64,000 nucleotides of DNA from Heterodera schachtii (taxonomy: Eukaryota; Nematoda; Chromadorea; Rhabditida; Heteroderidae), in the NCBI GenBank assembly GCA_023374025.1, contig SIJG01000009.1, forward strand, positions 2,813,502-2,877,501. The letters run 5' to 3'. Shown here one piece after another: positions 22,178-33,684 of this stretch. Position numbers and translations under genes: made by a program. The number at the start of each line of letters is the position of its first letter. The stretch's first letter is position 1. The notes under the pieces were generated by a model, which made no database searches, was not told the origin of the DNA, and was given only the letters and a program-made list of their open reading frames with translations.

Positions 22178-25173
22178 ATGTTATTTGACTATCAAACTGT
22201 ATTATGTTTCATAGATAAGCGAACCAAAATAGATACAGGAGCTTGCAGTGCCGCTCTTGACCACAATCCCCTGTTCATCAACGATTCAACGGATTTTGTC
22301 ATGCCTTCCTCAACCGATTCACCAATTTCTATGTCGACTTATAACTTCACAAATTCAACCAATTCACAACAGGAGTAAATTAGAATATTAATCATAATAA
22401 TAATATTTATTTGTAAAATAATTAATTTGTCAAAGAGCGGAAATTAAATTGTGGGCGAATTAATCCCCACTTTTCATGCTAAATTTTTTTTGGTTGACCA
22501 ATTTTGCCAACTTGGTATAATTTAAATATACTTTATGTTTTGTATTGGCATAATTGATCAAATAACTAAAAATTTTGATGGGATAATGTTATCCGGTACT
22601 CAAACATAGGCAGACTCAGCCAACGTAAATTTGGATTTAATTTATGCCATCGCTCCCCTCACAGTGCCGCCGCTCCCTCTGCCCGCCTTCGTCCCCCTCA
22701 CCTTCAGTGCGTCTCCATGGACCAACTCTCGCGCCTGTACATGTTGGGCATCGCGTTGTGCGCTCTGTTCCTCATCGGTTGCCTCTTCAATTTGCTCATG
22801 TGCTGTTTGGGTCGTAGACGAACCGCTGCCGAGACGGGCGGCGGTGCGGTGCTGCAAATGCCATTCAGAACGAAGCGGGGCCGACGACACCACTCATCAG
22901 AGTATATTGAGATGGTCTCCGTCGGTGGTCACTCCTCCCACACAACGCTCACTTCCTCGCTGTACGGAGGCGTCGCAAATGAGGTAAAAAATGGAAATGC
23001 CAGCAAAGCACAGCAGCAACAACAAGAATTCCGAATTGAGACCTTCCCGAGCGCTCCGCATTCAAAGCAATCTTTGAATGTCCTTTCGTTACAGAATAAT
23101 GGGCCATCATCAATGGCAGTTCAGCAACAGCATGTCAACCAGCAGTTGAGTATGTCCCAGTCCTCCTATCATACATTAAATAGTAGAGGGGTTCGACCCG
23201 AAGTTTTAAAATTTATGAAGTCCTCCACCTACAACAAATTTTTTAAACCGCCTTTTTTTGCGGCTCGCTTTTTCCAAGAAACTCGTGGAACAATGGAAGC
23301 CAGCGGAACCGATAAGAACTGCCGGGAAAATATTGAAAATTTTTAATGTTTTATTAAGAAATTTTCAACTTTTCAAAAATTTATGAACTCTTATTAGGTA
23401 AAACAAGTTGTGAAATTGAAAAAGTCCTTTAAAAACGAAGTCATTTTCCTAAAGAAAATACAATGTTCCTTTATTTCGTTAAATTTTAAGACTTTTTTAC
23501 ACGAATTAGACAATATGTAAATGAATCTGACGCAAAATATTAAATTATTTAAAATTCTTTTGCCCCTACGAAGTTGCCTCTCTTTTATCCTTTCGTATAC
23601 GACTTTCCCCACATTTTTCACATTTTCATCCCAACCAATATGAAGTCCCTCCCTTTTTCGGCCGTGGTGAGCCGAAGTGACAAAAGTATGGGTGTTTGTA
23701 ATAATTAAATTTAATTATTATTTTAATTTTATTTATTAATTAATTAATTATAACATAGCTTAAACTTAGTCAAATTAATGAAATTTAGTATTTAGCGACA
23801 GCTCGAAGCATCTTCTACTATGTTTGTAATTTTTTAAAAATTTGAAGAAATTTACAAAAACTTGTAACCAAAAAACGCTCGAAAATTTTTGACTCAACAG
23901 TTTTGACCCTAACTTGTTTGAAACTCAATAAATTTTTTTGAAATTTAGCAGAATAATAGAGAAATCTTTAGGCTATCTAATTATATAAACAAAATTAAAA
24001 TTGGTTCTTTCAGAAAAAAAGTTTGAAGGAATTAATAGTGTCATATTTTTATGGTCATCCAAAAAATGTAAGCTCGTTTAAATGCATCAAAATTTTTCTA
24101 AATTAAATTATTTCACCCGCACTTGATAAGAAAAGATAGACTAAAGATTTCTCTATTATTCTGCTAAATTTCAAAAAAATTTATTGAGTTTCAAAAATTA
24201 GGGTCAAAACTGTTAAGTCAAAATTTTCGAGCTTTTTTGGTTACAAGTTTTGTAAATTTCTTCAAATTTTTTAAAAATTACAAACATAGTAGAGGATGCT
24301 TCGAGCTGTCGCTAAATATTAAATTTCATTAATTGGACTAAGTATAAGCTAAGTTATAATTAATTAATTAGCAAATAAAATTAAAATAATAATTAAATTT
24401 AATTATTACAAACACCCATACTTTTGTCACTTCGCCCACACCCATACTTTTGTCACTTCGCCCACACCCATACTATTGTCACTTCGGCATAGCACCTTTT
24501 TCGGCCCCTCATACGAACGAAGTCAGAGGGACTGACCCTCCCCCTATTTATTGTATGCCTCCTATTCCCCGTCCACGACAGCGAGCAGTTCGACCAGCGG
24601 CGGAGGAGGCGGCGGAGGCGCAGTTGGGCCAATGTTCCACGACAGCGCGGCGCACCAACAGCAGCAGCAGCAACAGTACCCGCCGTTGCTGCACAATGCC
24701 AAAATGTGCAGCACCTTCCATCTGCCGATGGGCGGGGGCGAGCAGCACAAACAGCAGGTGGAAAAGCTAATCGAATTAGCAAATTTATTTAAATTTGTAA
24801 TTGGATTTCAATTAAAGCTGTTTACCTCTAAAAAAGTTTTTAATTCAAATTGCATTTTTAAACCGCAAAAAAGAAATTTTAATAAATAAATTAATGCAAA
24901 AAATGAAAATGTCATTTTGGCAATGTCTTTCTTCTAAATTGAATTGTTTTCCATGTAATTTGAGCAAATGTTCAGTCCAATTCGAGCGTCGCTTCGTCCG
25001 TCCGTTCTTCGACCACTTTGGACGGGGGAGGGCCTTCGTGTTCTCAGTCGACTGCTGGCGATGGCACAACCCCAACAACAACGGCGGGACGAACATGCAC
25101 AACTTCCTTAAATTCTAAGAAGAAAGCTATAAATTTAAAAAATTCACATGCGAATTACTTTTCAGAAATTTAA
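22178..25173 (+). CDS. single-pass membrane protein with Gln/Ser-rich cytoplasmic tail
   Basis: Exons 22178-22374, 22665-23149, 24582-24757 and 24976-25173 have canonical borders and matching phases, and the last ends in TAA. Order: TVLCFIDKRTK and a Ser/Thr/Asn-rich ectodomain (NFTNSTNSQ), a short Ala/Pro/Arg stretch, membrane helix LYMLGIALCALFLIGCLFNL then LMCC followed by GRRR (stop-transfer), a tail with HSSEYIEMVSVGG, poly-Gln (QQQQQ), Gly-rich and second poly-Gln segments, and a Ser/Thr-rich C-terminus. About 305 residues as modelled. I do not recognise the family. The LCFID motif is shared with the Thr-rich protein at 15.9 kb. The first exon starts with ATG directly after an acceptor, so a signal-peptide exon may precede it. 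The third intron-exon group surrounds a MULE-type MITE. Confidence 0.6.
23663..24496. mobile_element. 834-bp fold-back MITE of the MULE end type
   Basis: It is flanked by TTTTTCGGC at 23654-23662 and 24497-24505, a perfect 9-bp duplication. Ends are CGTGGTGAGCCGAAGTGAC and, read inward from the right, GGTGCTATGCCGAAGTGAC. The arms of about 290 bp are inverted copies. The right end has three tandem copies of a 26-bp unit containing CCCATACTTTTGTCACTTC. No coding capacity. It lies in the intron between exons 23149 and 24582 of the membrane-protein gene. Confidence 0.9.
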
Positions 25174-27109
25174 TTAATTTGTATAGAAATACGATGAAAT
25201 TATATGAGTTCCGATAAATATATAGCAAAAAATAAAATATTTAATTTAAAAACAATACAGAAAATATTGTTTTCGTTTACGTGAGAAAATTTTTTTTTTT
25301 CGTTTCGTTTTTGAGACGGACATATAAGAGAAGTTCTTCCAAAAATTCAGTTCACAGGCTGAAAAAGATTCGGCGATGGTCGAAGATGTCGAATATTGCT
25401 TGTATCTGATCAGGCTTTTACCGCAGTAATTTTTACAGCGTCAAACATTAATTTAGAAATTTAACACCATATAAAAAATGAAAAACAAAGATTTTACTTA
25501 TCTGCTAAACTATCATTTTTGAAAATTTATTTGCCGACATTTGACAACCGAAACTCCGAAATTTACCCTTCCAAACTTTAGTTCTGTTGCTGGTTGAACT
25601 TTATTTTTGTTTTTGACTTTTTCCAGGCCCTTTGACTAAAAGTCCATTGGCTATTTGGCAGCGTAACGGCACATTCATTCGTTGACAGAAAATATTCTTG
25701 CCTAATAACGAGAACCCGGATTTTGAGGCATATGCCTTTTTTTTGTTGCTAACTTGCTATTGCCTAATACACACGAAAAACGAGTTTTTAACGTGGTTTG
25801 AAGCTTCGAGCTTGAAGTTTTTGGTGCCTTTTATTCTTTAAATTCTAAAAAATCTATATAATTTTAAAAATTTAAACGGTGAAACTTTTCAGAAATTTAA
25901 TTAATTAGCATAGAAATACAATGATTTACATTTGAGTTAATATAAATCACAAAATTCCCCTATTTAAGTTAAGTATCGCTATTTTCACATGCACAATTTT
26001 ATTTTTTATTTTTTTAAACTAGATAAATTTTCATTTTGCAAAATGAAAAATAATTGTTTATAACTTTTATCGAGATATTTTATGCGCATATTTGGCATTT
26101 TTTAGTGCATACAATTTATAACCCTAGTTATAAATGAATTTCATTTTTTTGAATAAAATAAATTAAAAAAAAATTCTTATGTACATAAAATCAATTTTTG
26201 ACCAATTTCTTCATTTTTATATTTGGTAAAAAGGGTCTTTTGCTTCATTACTAAGATAGATAAATTTTTTAATTTAAAAAGTTAACATAAAACTTTAAAA
26301 GCTATAGAAAAAATTAGCTATGCTATGAAAAAAAGTGAGACAAATAATGTGTAAATGATAGGGGTGCAAATCTAAAAGTTTAAGCATTTGTTAAAAAATG
26401 ATGCTCGTGGGCATTGAGTAAGCCATTGGAAAATAATAATTTTTTAGTGTAAATTGAAAATAGAGAAAAATAATTATGTATGTGTGGGTATAAGCATTTT
26501 TCAAATTTTTTAATAATATTTATTGTCAAAAATTGATTTAAATAAAATTTTATTTATTTCTTACAAAAGCAATTTTTTCATTCAACAAAAACTCGAGAAC
26601 TTCTGCTCATTTAGGTGAGAAATGCTCGAAAACAATTTAAAAGCCAGAGAAAGTTCTTTATTTTAATGCAACATTCGCATAAATAAATATCATTATTATT
26701 TTTTTCCTTTAACTTTTTTAAAAAATTTTTTGAAAATTCTTAACAAAAACTTTATAAACTCGAAAAATTTAAAAAACTACAGAATATAAAAAATTAAAAA
26801 TTTTGATTAAGAAAATAACGGTCAGAAAATTTCCAAATCAATGCAATTGCAAAGAATTTTTGTTTATTATTTTTTCATTAAATACTATTTTAAAATTGTA
26901 ATTTAAATCAATTAAATTTTTAAGTTTTCTCGCAAAAAAATCTATGTACTGGACCGAAAAAATGGAAATTTTATTAAATTGACAACAACTTGCCCAAAAT
27001 TACACATTTTTTTGGTTTATTGTATTCAATGTTTATAATTAGAATTTACGTATAATTACCGCCGTGTCATTTTCGACTAAATTTGCACAACCAAAGAGAA
27101 AACAGAGTC
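25174..27109. other. AT-rich intergenic stretch
   Basis: Nothing recognised apart from short repeat text near 25718-25760 (GAGGCATATGCC) that belongs to the family seen at 36.3 and 41.3 kb. Confidence 0.4.
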
Positions 27110-27239
27110 ACCATCAAAGAAAAAAGCATTTCGTTACCATCAAAGAAAAAAGCATTTCGTTACCATCAAAGAAAAAAGCATTTCGTTACCATCAAAGAAA
27201 AAAGCATTTCGTTACCATCAAAGAAAAAAGCATTTCGTT
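27110..27239. repeat. five exact copies of a 26-bp tandem unit
   Basis: Units begin ACCATCAAAGAAAAAAGC and end ATTTCGTT, at 27110, 27136, 27162, 27188 and 27214. The translation repeats KKAFRYHQRK and is not believed to be coding. Confidence 0.95.
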
Positions 27240-27865
27240 CTCGCTGCTGGCAATTGCGGGACGGTTCTCCCCCTCTCCCCACAGCAGGGCTGGCGCGACC
27301 TCGACCCAAAATATTCTTCTGAGATTTTCTTCCGCGGCAATTTTAATCCGTTATCCGCATCCCGCAACTGCATTCGCGGCTTTTCGGAATCAAGTTATTT
27401 ATAAGGAAAATTAATTGAAGCATTTGATTTAAATTTAAATTAAATTTTGTCAGTGGTTCTTGTCGCAATTTCGGGCCTGGTTTCAAACCCCCATAATCTC
27501 GAAAAATTGACTCAAAATCAAAAAATTTGTCATTAAAATGTAATATGAAAAGGAAAAAAAGTTCGTCGATTTAAATGAATGGGAACACTTATCAAATTTT
27601 GCTGCTGAAGGCTAATTTTCATTGACCCGCACCTTTTTAATGTATTATAGGAATATAAGTCGCAATTCCTACACAAAATGTTAAAAGCCGGAAACCCGTT
27701 ATTTTCCTGAGAAGATCAGATTTCAACCTAGAAAAGTTCCTCATTCCAATATTTATAATTTTTACTCATCGAGATTTTATTTTGATAATTTTTTATAAAT
27801 AATATTAAATTGAAAAACTTTAAAATATGGATAAATTTTTGAAATATGAGTGTTTCATTTTTTAG

Positions 27866-28068
27866 ATAATGGAGATAATTTGAATCCCACAATGCGCTAT
27901 ATCAAAACCGCAGAATTTTTCTGTCCGCGACTACATCAGCCCGGTTACATTGAAGCAGTTTGGCAAAAAAAAAGTGACGAAAGTTTACCAAAATCACCGT
28001 CGCCTCTTTCTTTGTTTTCCACTGCTTCTGCCTTGCTTCATCAATTCAAATGGAAACTTATAATTTAA
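27866..28068 (+). CDS. possible terminal exon, unknown
   Basis: After a TTTTTTAG acceptor the frame runs NPTMRYIKTAEFFCPRLHQP then GYIEAVW, and ends in TAA. The composition looks coding in its first half only. No partner exon found upstream in the AT-rich stretch. Could be chance. Confidence 0.25.
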
Positions 28069-28139
28069 TTATTTATATTTTTTAAAAATCTTTACTTATT
28101 ATACCAATCTTCATTTTTTAAAAACCTATTATTCTTTGG

Positions 28140-29570
28140 TATATATTTTTTTGTTTTCGGGGGGGGGGGGGGTTGGCCCCCTCACCCCACCCCCACAAAT
28201 TTTTTCTATGCCCTTGGGCTCGGCCTGCTGGCCTCGGTCTCTATAAATTATATCTTTAACTGATTGTGATACGTGAAATGATTTAAATTTTTCTGTTTAT
28301 TTGTTGTCTTCGGCTGTCCCCAAGACTGCCCGCTTTTTCCTCTCGTCGTGGGTGGGTGGCACAGGCTTTGCTGTCGCGCCTTTCCTCTCCATTTTATCGA
28401 TAGTTATGTTGACTCTTTTCCTTTATTTTTCCCTCTCCCTCTTGTGTCTGATAAAAAGAGCACAGATGGAAATGAGAGAGAGAGAGATAGAAGAGACGGG
28501 AAGGAAAAAGATAGAGAGAGAACTAGAAACAGAGAAGAAAATGGACAGAAAATAAAGACCAAATGAACGTGCTGGGTCGTTAAAAACTGCCACCATGGGC
28601 GTTTCTTAAAACTGCCACCATGGTTATAGATGCAATTTAGTTTTTTAGAATAATAATATTTTAGGGAGAAAAAGTTAGCCATCCCACCTAATAACCTGTG
28701 AAAAATTAAAGAAAACAGAAAAACGTAAAATATTTTCTACCAGAATTTTTAAAATTGAATAAAGTAAATTGATTTTTATTAAAATTTTTTTGTTCGTTAT
28801 GTCAAGAGAGATTGAAACATTTTTTGAAAAATCCAATTTAATTTTTTAGAGACGTCCCATTCATCATTTGTTGTTCACTTTCAATTACTTGGAGGCAAAT
28901 TGTCGAGAACGCTAAATATATTATTTTAATGACCAGACGAAAAAAAATGATTTTAACAAATTATCTTTAGTTGTATTGAATTGATTATTATTAAATGCTG
29001 TAAATTAGGTAAGAAAAGTTGTGAAATAGGTTTATAGGTACAAAAATTTCAAAATAATTATTAAATAGGTAAAAAAACCCCCGAAATAGGTAGAAAATGG
29101 AAATAAAATTATTTATTACGATTTTTAATAGAAAAAAGCAAACAAAGGAGTAAAATTTTGGTTCTATTTATGTCTAAACAATAGTTTAAATATTTCTAAT
29201 CTTTTCTTAGAAAATATGGACATAAAAATTTTGTCAAGAAGAAATAAAAAATTCTGGTGGATGAATTTTTTGAGAAAATTTTTCAAATTCTTAGGGGGTG
29301 TATTTTTTGAAATTTTTAAAATTGCTTCTTAGGGGTGTATTTTTTGATTTTATTACATTTTTAAAATGAATTTTCTTAAAAATCCCTAAAATAGGCAACA
29401 AAATGCTTGAATAAATACTTAAAAATCCCAAATAGGTAAGAATAGGTATCGCTGAGCTGAAGCCCCAAACCAATTGGAATGCTTATCTGTGCGTATTAAG
29501 TGCGCAAAAATTTTAGGTATTTACCTTACTTTACAGCCCTAATTTTTGATAATTTTTCAAATATTCTTAC
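28140..29570. other. repeat-rich intergenic stretch
   Basis: Holds a G run (about 28159-28172), a purine-rich GA tract (28470-28550), a fragment of the 43.5-kb MITE family (28569-28620: CGTGCTGGGTCGTT, twice ACTGCCACCATGG), and text near 29470-29545 matching the right end of the 50.4-kb element (CTGTGCGTATTAAGTGC ... GCCCTA). No gene recognised. Confidence 0.5.
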
Positions 29571-30585
29571 GTGGCGATTTGTGCTTCGAGCAGAGTTTTC
29601 GTTTGTTCGTTGAACACCTTCATGGCGAGCTTAAAATAACAATTTTGAATTAAAGGATGGGAGTTCTCCATTTTTCCATTTTTTCACATTACTAAACCTG
29701 TTAAAAAAACAATTTAAATGCTTTGCCAGTAACTTCTTTTTCGTTTTCTATCGTTTTCGGTGACTAAGAAAACTTATAAAGGTGCTTTTGTGGGTTTTTG
29801 GTTTCGGGCCATATGAAAAATATTACCAATCGAAAAATCTGTAAACCCTAACTGTCATTAAGGGGTCTAAAACGCCATAATTTAGAGAAATTTGCGTGTC
29901 TCGCTGCGGAATTGTAACTCCAAATTTTTTACGGGACGAGACCCAGAGAAATTATCTTGCAAATCCCGCTTCTAAAATTTGCGGGATCCGCCACGGGATT
30001 GCGGGATTTTTGAAATTTCGAAAAATTTAAAATTAAATTAAAAACTTCAAAAAACAAAAATTAGATCATTATGAAAAAGAATTGTTAAGAGCTGGTGGCA
30101 TATATAAAATTTCGAGATATAAAAGAAAACTGAAAATAGAAATTTTCCAAAATTTAGACAAGTTAATCTATCAAATTAATTCCTTATGTCGTGTGCTGTT
30201 TTCATTAATCATTAAATAATCCTTTAATAAAATATCTTACTTCGCGGACAATTTTTCTGACAGCTTCCTTTGCAAACTCCGCTTCCAAATAGTGCAGTGC
30301 ATCATCAATGTAACGTTTGACTCGGGCAATGAACTCGGGCTCTTTCCTAAGCTCCGGGTCACACCGGTTTGTGAAGGAGAATTCCACGAAGGTTTGGCCA
30401 GCATCTTCGATGAAACAAACCTTTATAATATAAGATGAGCTAATTCTATCTTCTTAAAGTTTTTGGCAACTTACTATCGCCTCTGCTGCAATGTTTGCGG
30501 CGTCATTGTCGCACTTGATACCCGACCGGTCAACACTGCCGAAAAAAGCCAGTTCGCCGGGTATTGAACCTTTAAATTTACAACA

Positions 30586-30627
<42 letters not shown>

Positions 30628-30918
30628 TGATCTCACCAAGGAAATAATGCATTTGGGCAAGTAGCTGGTCCTTGTTGAACAATACCCGCTCGGCAACTAT
30701 AGTTCTTCCTCGGTATGCTCGCCCATTTTCATCCACGCCGTGCAGGATAGAGAGCTGAAAGAACACACTCATTCAAATAAATTATTAAATGTTCTCACAA
30801 AAATAACTCGGGGGCAGTGCTTGTTGATTTTGCATGCGGCAGCATGCGATGCTTCATGGAATGCCTCGCGGTATTCCTCTACAACTTGGGTGCTCATCAT
30901 CATCATAGCTGTCAATGC
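29571..30918 (-). CDS. M41 (FtsH/YME1-type) peptidase-domain fragment
   Basis: Minus-strand exons 30918-30808, 30754-30637, 30569-30475, 30420-30241 and 29629-29571 join in phase with strong splice sites. They encode AFHEASHAAACKI (zinc motif HExxH), LHGVDENGRAYRGRTIVAE, NKDQLLAQMHYFLGGSIPGE and LAFFGSVDRSG, IKCDNDAANIAAEAI (with the conserved Asp ligand region), then the helical tail RVKRYIDDALHYLEAEFAKE and AVRKIVRE, AMKVFNEQTKTLLE. This is the C-terminal peptidase half of FtsH-family AAA proteases, which act at organelle membranes. Active-site residues look intact. The AAA half that should precede it is not found upstream (30.9-36 kb), and the exon after 29571 (phase 2) is not found. The signature normally reads HEAGH; here Gly is Ser. 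Either a partial copy or a divergent M41-only protein. Confidence 0.75.
30594..30624. repeat. (TA)n microsatellite
   Basis: About 15 TA units in an intron of the M41 gene. Confidence 0.9.
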
Positions 30919-31357
30919 CTAATGAAGAAGAAAATGAACTCATTTGGACAAAAAATAAATTACCTAATTTTATAAAAGTTCCTGGCACAACGCCCCCTTC
31001 TTCCCAAAAAGAAAGTTTTGCGGCTAAAAGTCCCTATCCCAAAAATTCTAAATAGTGTAAATTACGGGATTTCGATTTCTAATTTCCAGAAAATTTTGCC
31101 TCGGAATTTCGATTTCCGTTTTGCGAAAATTTTTGGGAAGTCGGAATTCCGATGCCCAAAAACTTTTCGGAAGTCGGAATTCCAGCTCCAAAAATGTTGG
31201 AAGTCGGAACTCCGAAGTCGGAATTTTTCAAAAAAATAAAATATAATAAAAATTTTAAAAAGCGAAAGGGACAAAAATGTGAATGATGAAATCGCCCAAT
31301 AAGGTGAAAATAGCGAACGATGAAATTTGTTCAACATAATTAGGACGCGGATTTTTA
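30919..31357. other. intergenic stretch with a short GAAGTCGGAATTCC repeat
   Basis: Around 31070-31230, units of the form AAGTCGGAATTCCGA(T) or TTTCGATTTC recur five or more times. No gene recognised. Confidence 0.5.
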
Positions 31358-31365
31358 GTTAGAAC

Positions 31366-32282
31366 TAGGGTTGTTCCCCGACCCCTCGGGGGGCAAAAAG
31401 TCGGGGGCCGGGGACCTCGGGGGGCGACATGTCGGGGGTCGGGACGGGGAGGAGCTCAATTGTCGGGGGTCGGGGACTCCGATCGGGGAATGACCAAATT
31501 TTATTTTAACCCAAAAAACCAATTTTTCTTTTTAAATTCTCGTAAATCTCCTTTTTTTCACTTTAATAATCAGATTTCGTTAGAAGTTGGCCTTTAAACC
31601 AGGACTTCCATTTGTTCTTATTTATAAGAATTTCAAATTTTGGGGGTAGCGACTAAAATTATTCTGATTTCTTAAATATATTTATAATTTTGAAATTTTA
31701 ATGCATAATGTCACTATTTTCTCAAGAAGTTTTAAAGTCTGACGCAAAATTTTTTGATCTTTTGATCCCAAATATTTGAAAAAATGTTGCAAAATGTTAT
31801 ATTTTGATACTAAAAAAACGGGAGTAAAAATGCACTAGTATGAATTGAGTTTTTTTTTGGCAAAATTAATAATTTTTTATTCAAAATCAATTAAATATAT
31901 AGCCGAAATTTCACCGGCGGCGCCTATCGGCACCGCCGGACACTTAAAATACTTAATTTTGCAATTTTGGGACAATCTTTTGCAAAAAAAAAATTGGAGT
32001 TTTGGGGGGCCGACGGTGCCGATAGGTGCCTGCCGCCCAAAAGTTTTTCGGAATTTTTAATTAATTAATATTAAGAAATTGTTTAAAATTTTATAAATTT
32101 TCAACCTTTCCCCCCTTCGTTGTTGAATTAACTTTTTAAATTTTTACAATGCTCGGAGTCCCCAATTCCCCGAATTAGTGTCGGGGAGTCGGGGGGCAAA
32201 AAGTCGGAAGCCGGGGACCTCGGGAGCGACATGTCGGGGGTCGGGGAAAAAAGTCGGGGATCGGGGTCGGGGAGCAACCCTA
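31366..32282. mobile_element. hAT-like MITE, TAGGGTTG ends, 8-bp target duplication
   Basis: Ends TAGGGTTGTTCCCCGACC and, inverted, GGTCGGGGAGCAACCCTA, flanked by GTTAGAAC at 31358-31365 and 32283-32290. Subterminal arrays of GTCGGGGGCCGGGGACCTCG-type text. The interior has two palindrome copies (31914-31939 and a degenerate one near 32010). The same family is at 54586-55317 and from 63229. Its right target-duplication copy overlaps the first base of the MULE-type MITE that follows. Confidence 0.88.
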
Positions 32283-32289
32283 GTTAGAA

Positions 32290-32756
32290 CGTTGTGAGCT
32301 GAAGTGAGAAAGTATCAATTTGTTAAATAATAATTCTAACTTAGCTTAAAGATAATCCAATTAACCAATCCTGTTATTAGAAGGTAGAGCTCTACAATCC
32401 TCGACTATATTATAATTTAAAAATGAAGCCAAAATTGACAAAAAGTTGTAACCAATAACTCACGAAAAAATTAGACAGTATTCGACCCTAACTTTGTAAA
32501 ATTGCATCTTTGAAATTTGACAGAATAATAGAGAAAAAGAATTTAGTAATTTCATTAACTTTTTCTGTTACAACTTTTTGAAATTTTTGCTATATTTAAA
32601 AAATTTATAATATAGTAGAGGATACGTAGAGCTCTACCTTCCAACACCAAGATTGACTAATTGTCTAAATGATGATTTATTTTAGCAAATAAAAATAAAA
32701 TGTTAATTACATTTAAATATTTTAACATTGATACTTTTTCACTTCGTCCTAGCACC
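32290..32756. mobile_element. MULE-type fold-back MITE
   Basis: Ends CGTTGTGAGCTGAAGTGA and, inward from the right, GGTGCTAGGACGAAGTGA, close to the 23.7-kb element. Arms are inverted (for example GGTAGAGCTCTAC near 32386 and 32630). Flanks share GTTAGAA (7 of 9 bp). No coding capacity. Confidence 0.75.
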
Positions 32757-33684
32757 GTTAGAAAAAATTCCCAAATATTAACTAAATAAGATGAAAATGG
32801 CAAAAAATTAAATAAAAAATATTTTCTTCGGGGAAAATTAAAAAAAAAAGTTTAAGCATTTTGAAGTTGAATTCAATTCTTTTTGAAATAACAAAAAAAA
32901 TAATAATTTTGAACCGAAAAGTAAAATACGGTTTTTTTCTTATAGTTGCTATGAAAGTGCAAAATAGGTGATAAAAAAGCCCAAAATACGCAAAATAGAT
33001 GCGAAAATAAGTGATAAAACTGGAAAAATCTAGTGTCTTTATGCATAAAATTACAAAAATGACTAATATTTTTATCAATTTCGTCCACACATTTGCAAAT
33101 TGTCAAGAAAAGAAATAATATATTTTAAAAACAAATCTTCAGGAAATTTTCATTCTTAGGGGTATATTTTCTGAAATTTTTGGGATCGATTCTTAGGGGG
33201 GTGCATTTCACGTTTTTATTGCACTTTTGCTATGAAATTTCTGGAAAAGGCGCCAAATTAGGTGCTAAAATTCGAAAATGGGTGTTAACCCCCGTTTTAG
33301 GTGCTAAAAAGTCGCTCTAAACCAAGAATTGTTCAGACTTCTCTCATCGAGTACTATCCGTAAAAAAAGGTAAAAACCTCAAAATCCGGCTCTAGAAATA
33401 ACAATTTAAAGGCAAAATTACGCAAAAAGGAGCATACGAAGACGGAGGTTATGGGACGAGAAATGGGCTACCCGACTTTTGGAGATTTGCAACTTGGGGA
33501 CCCGACAGTTGGAGACAAAACGATTTGGGGATTTGAATAAAAAATAAAAAATATTATAAATAATTAAGTAGTCAGACGAAAATTCGAAAAAAACTAATCT
33601 GCTTTTTCCTGAGTTTATTCCTTTTTTGAAAAATAAAATTTCTAAAATTAATAGGTTAAATTTTTAAAATTCTTGAAAGTTCAT
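32757..33684. other. AT-rich stretch with dispersed repeat text
   Basis: Contains the repeated phrase TTAGGGGTATATTTTCTGAA (33158 on) also seen near 29290, 36450, 41620 and 50750. No gene recognised. Confidence 0.4.

Noticed and set aside
22631..22987. Cys/Ser-rich open frame
   Set aside because: Overlaps the membrane-helix exon in another frame; the other frame joins its neighbours in phase.
27110..27239. CRISPR-like regular repeats
   Set aside because: The units are contiguous without spacers, and the genome is eukaryotic.
30454..30696. Open frame containing an Ile/Tyr repeat
   Set aside because: It is created by the (TA)n microsatellite; the true exons on the same strand end before it.
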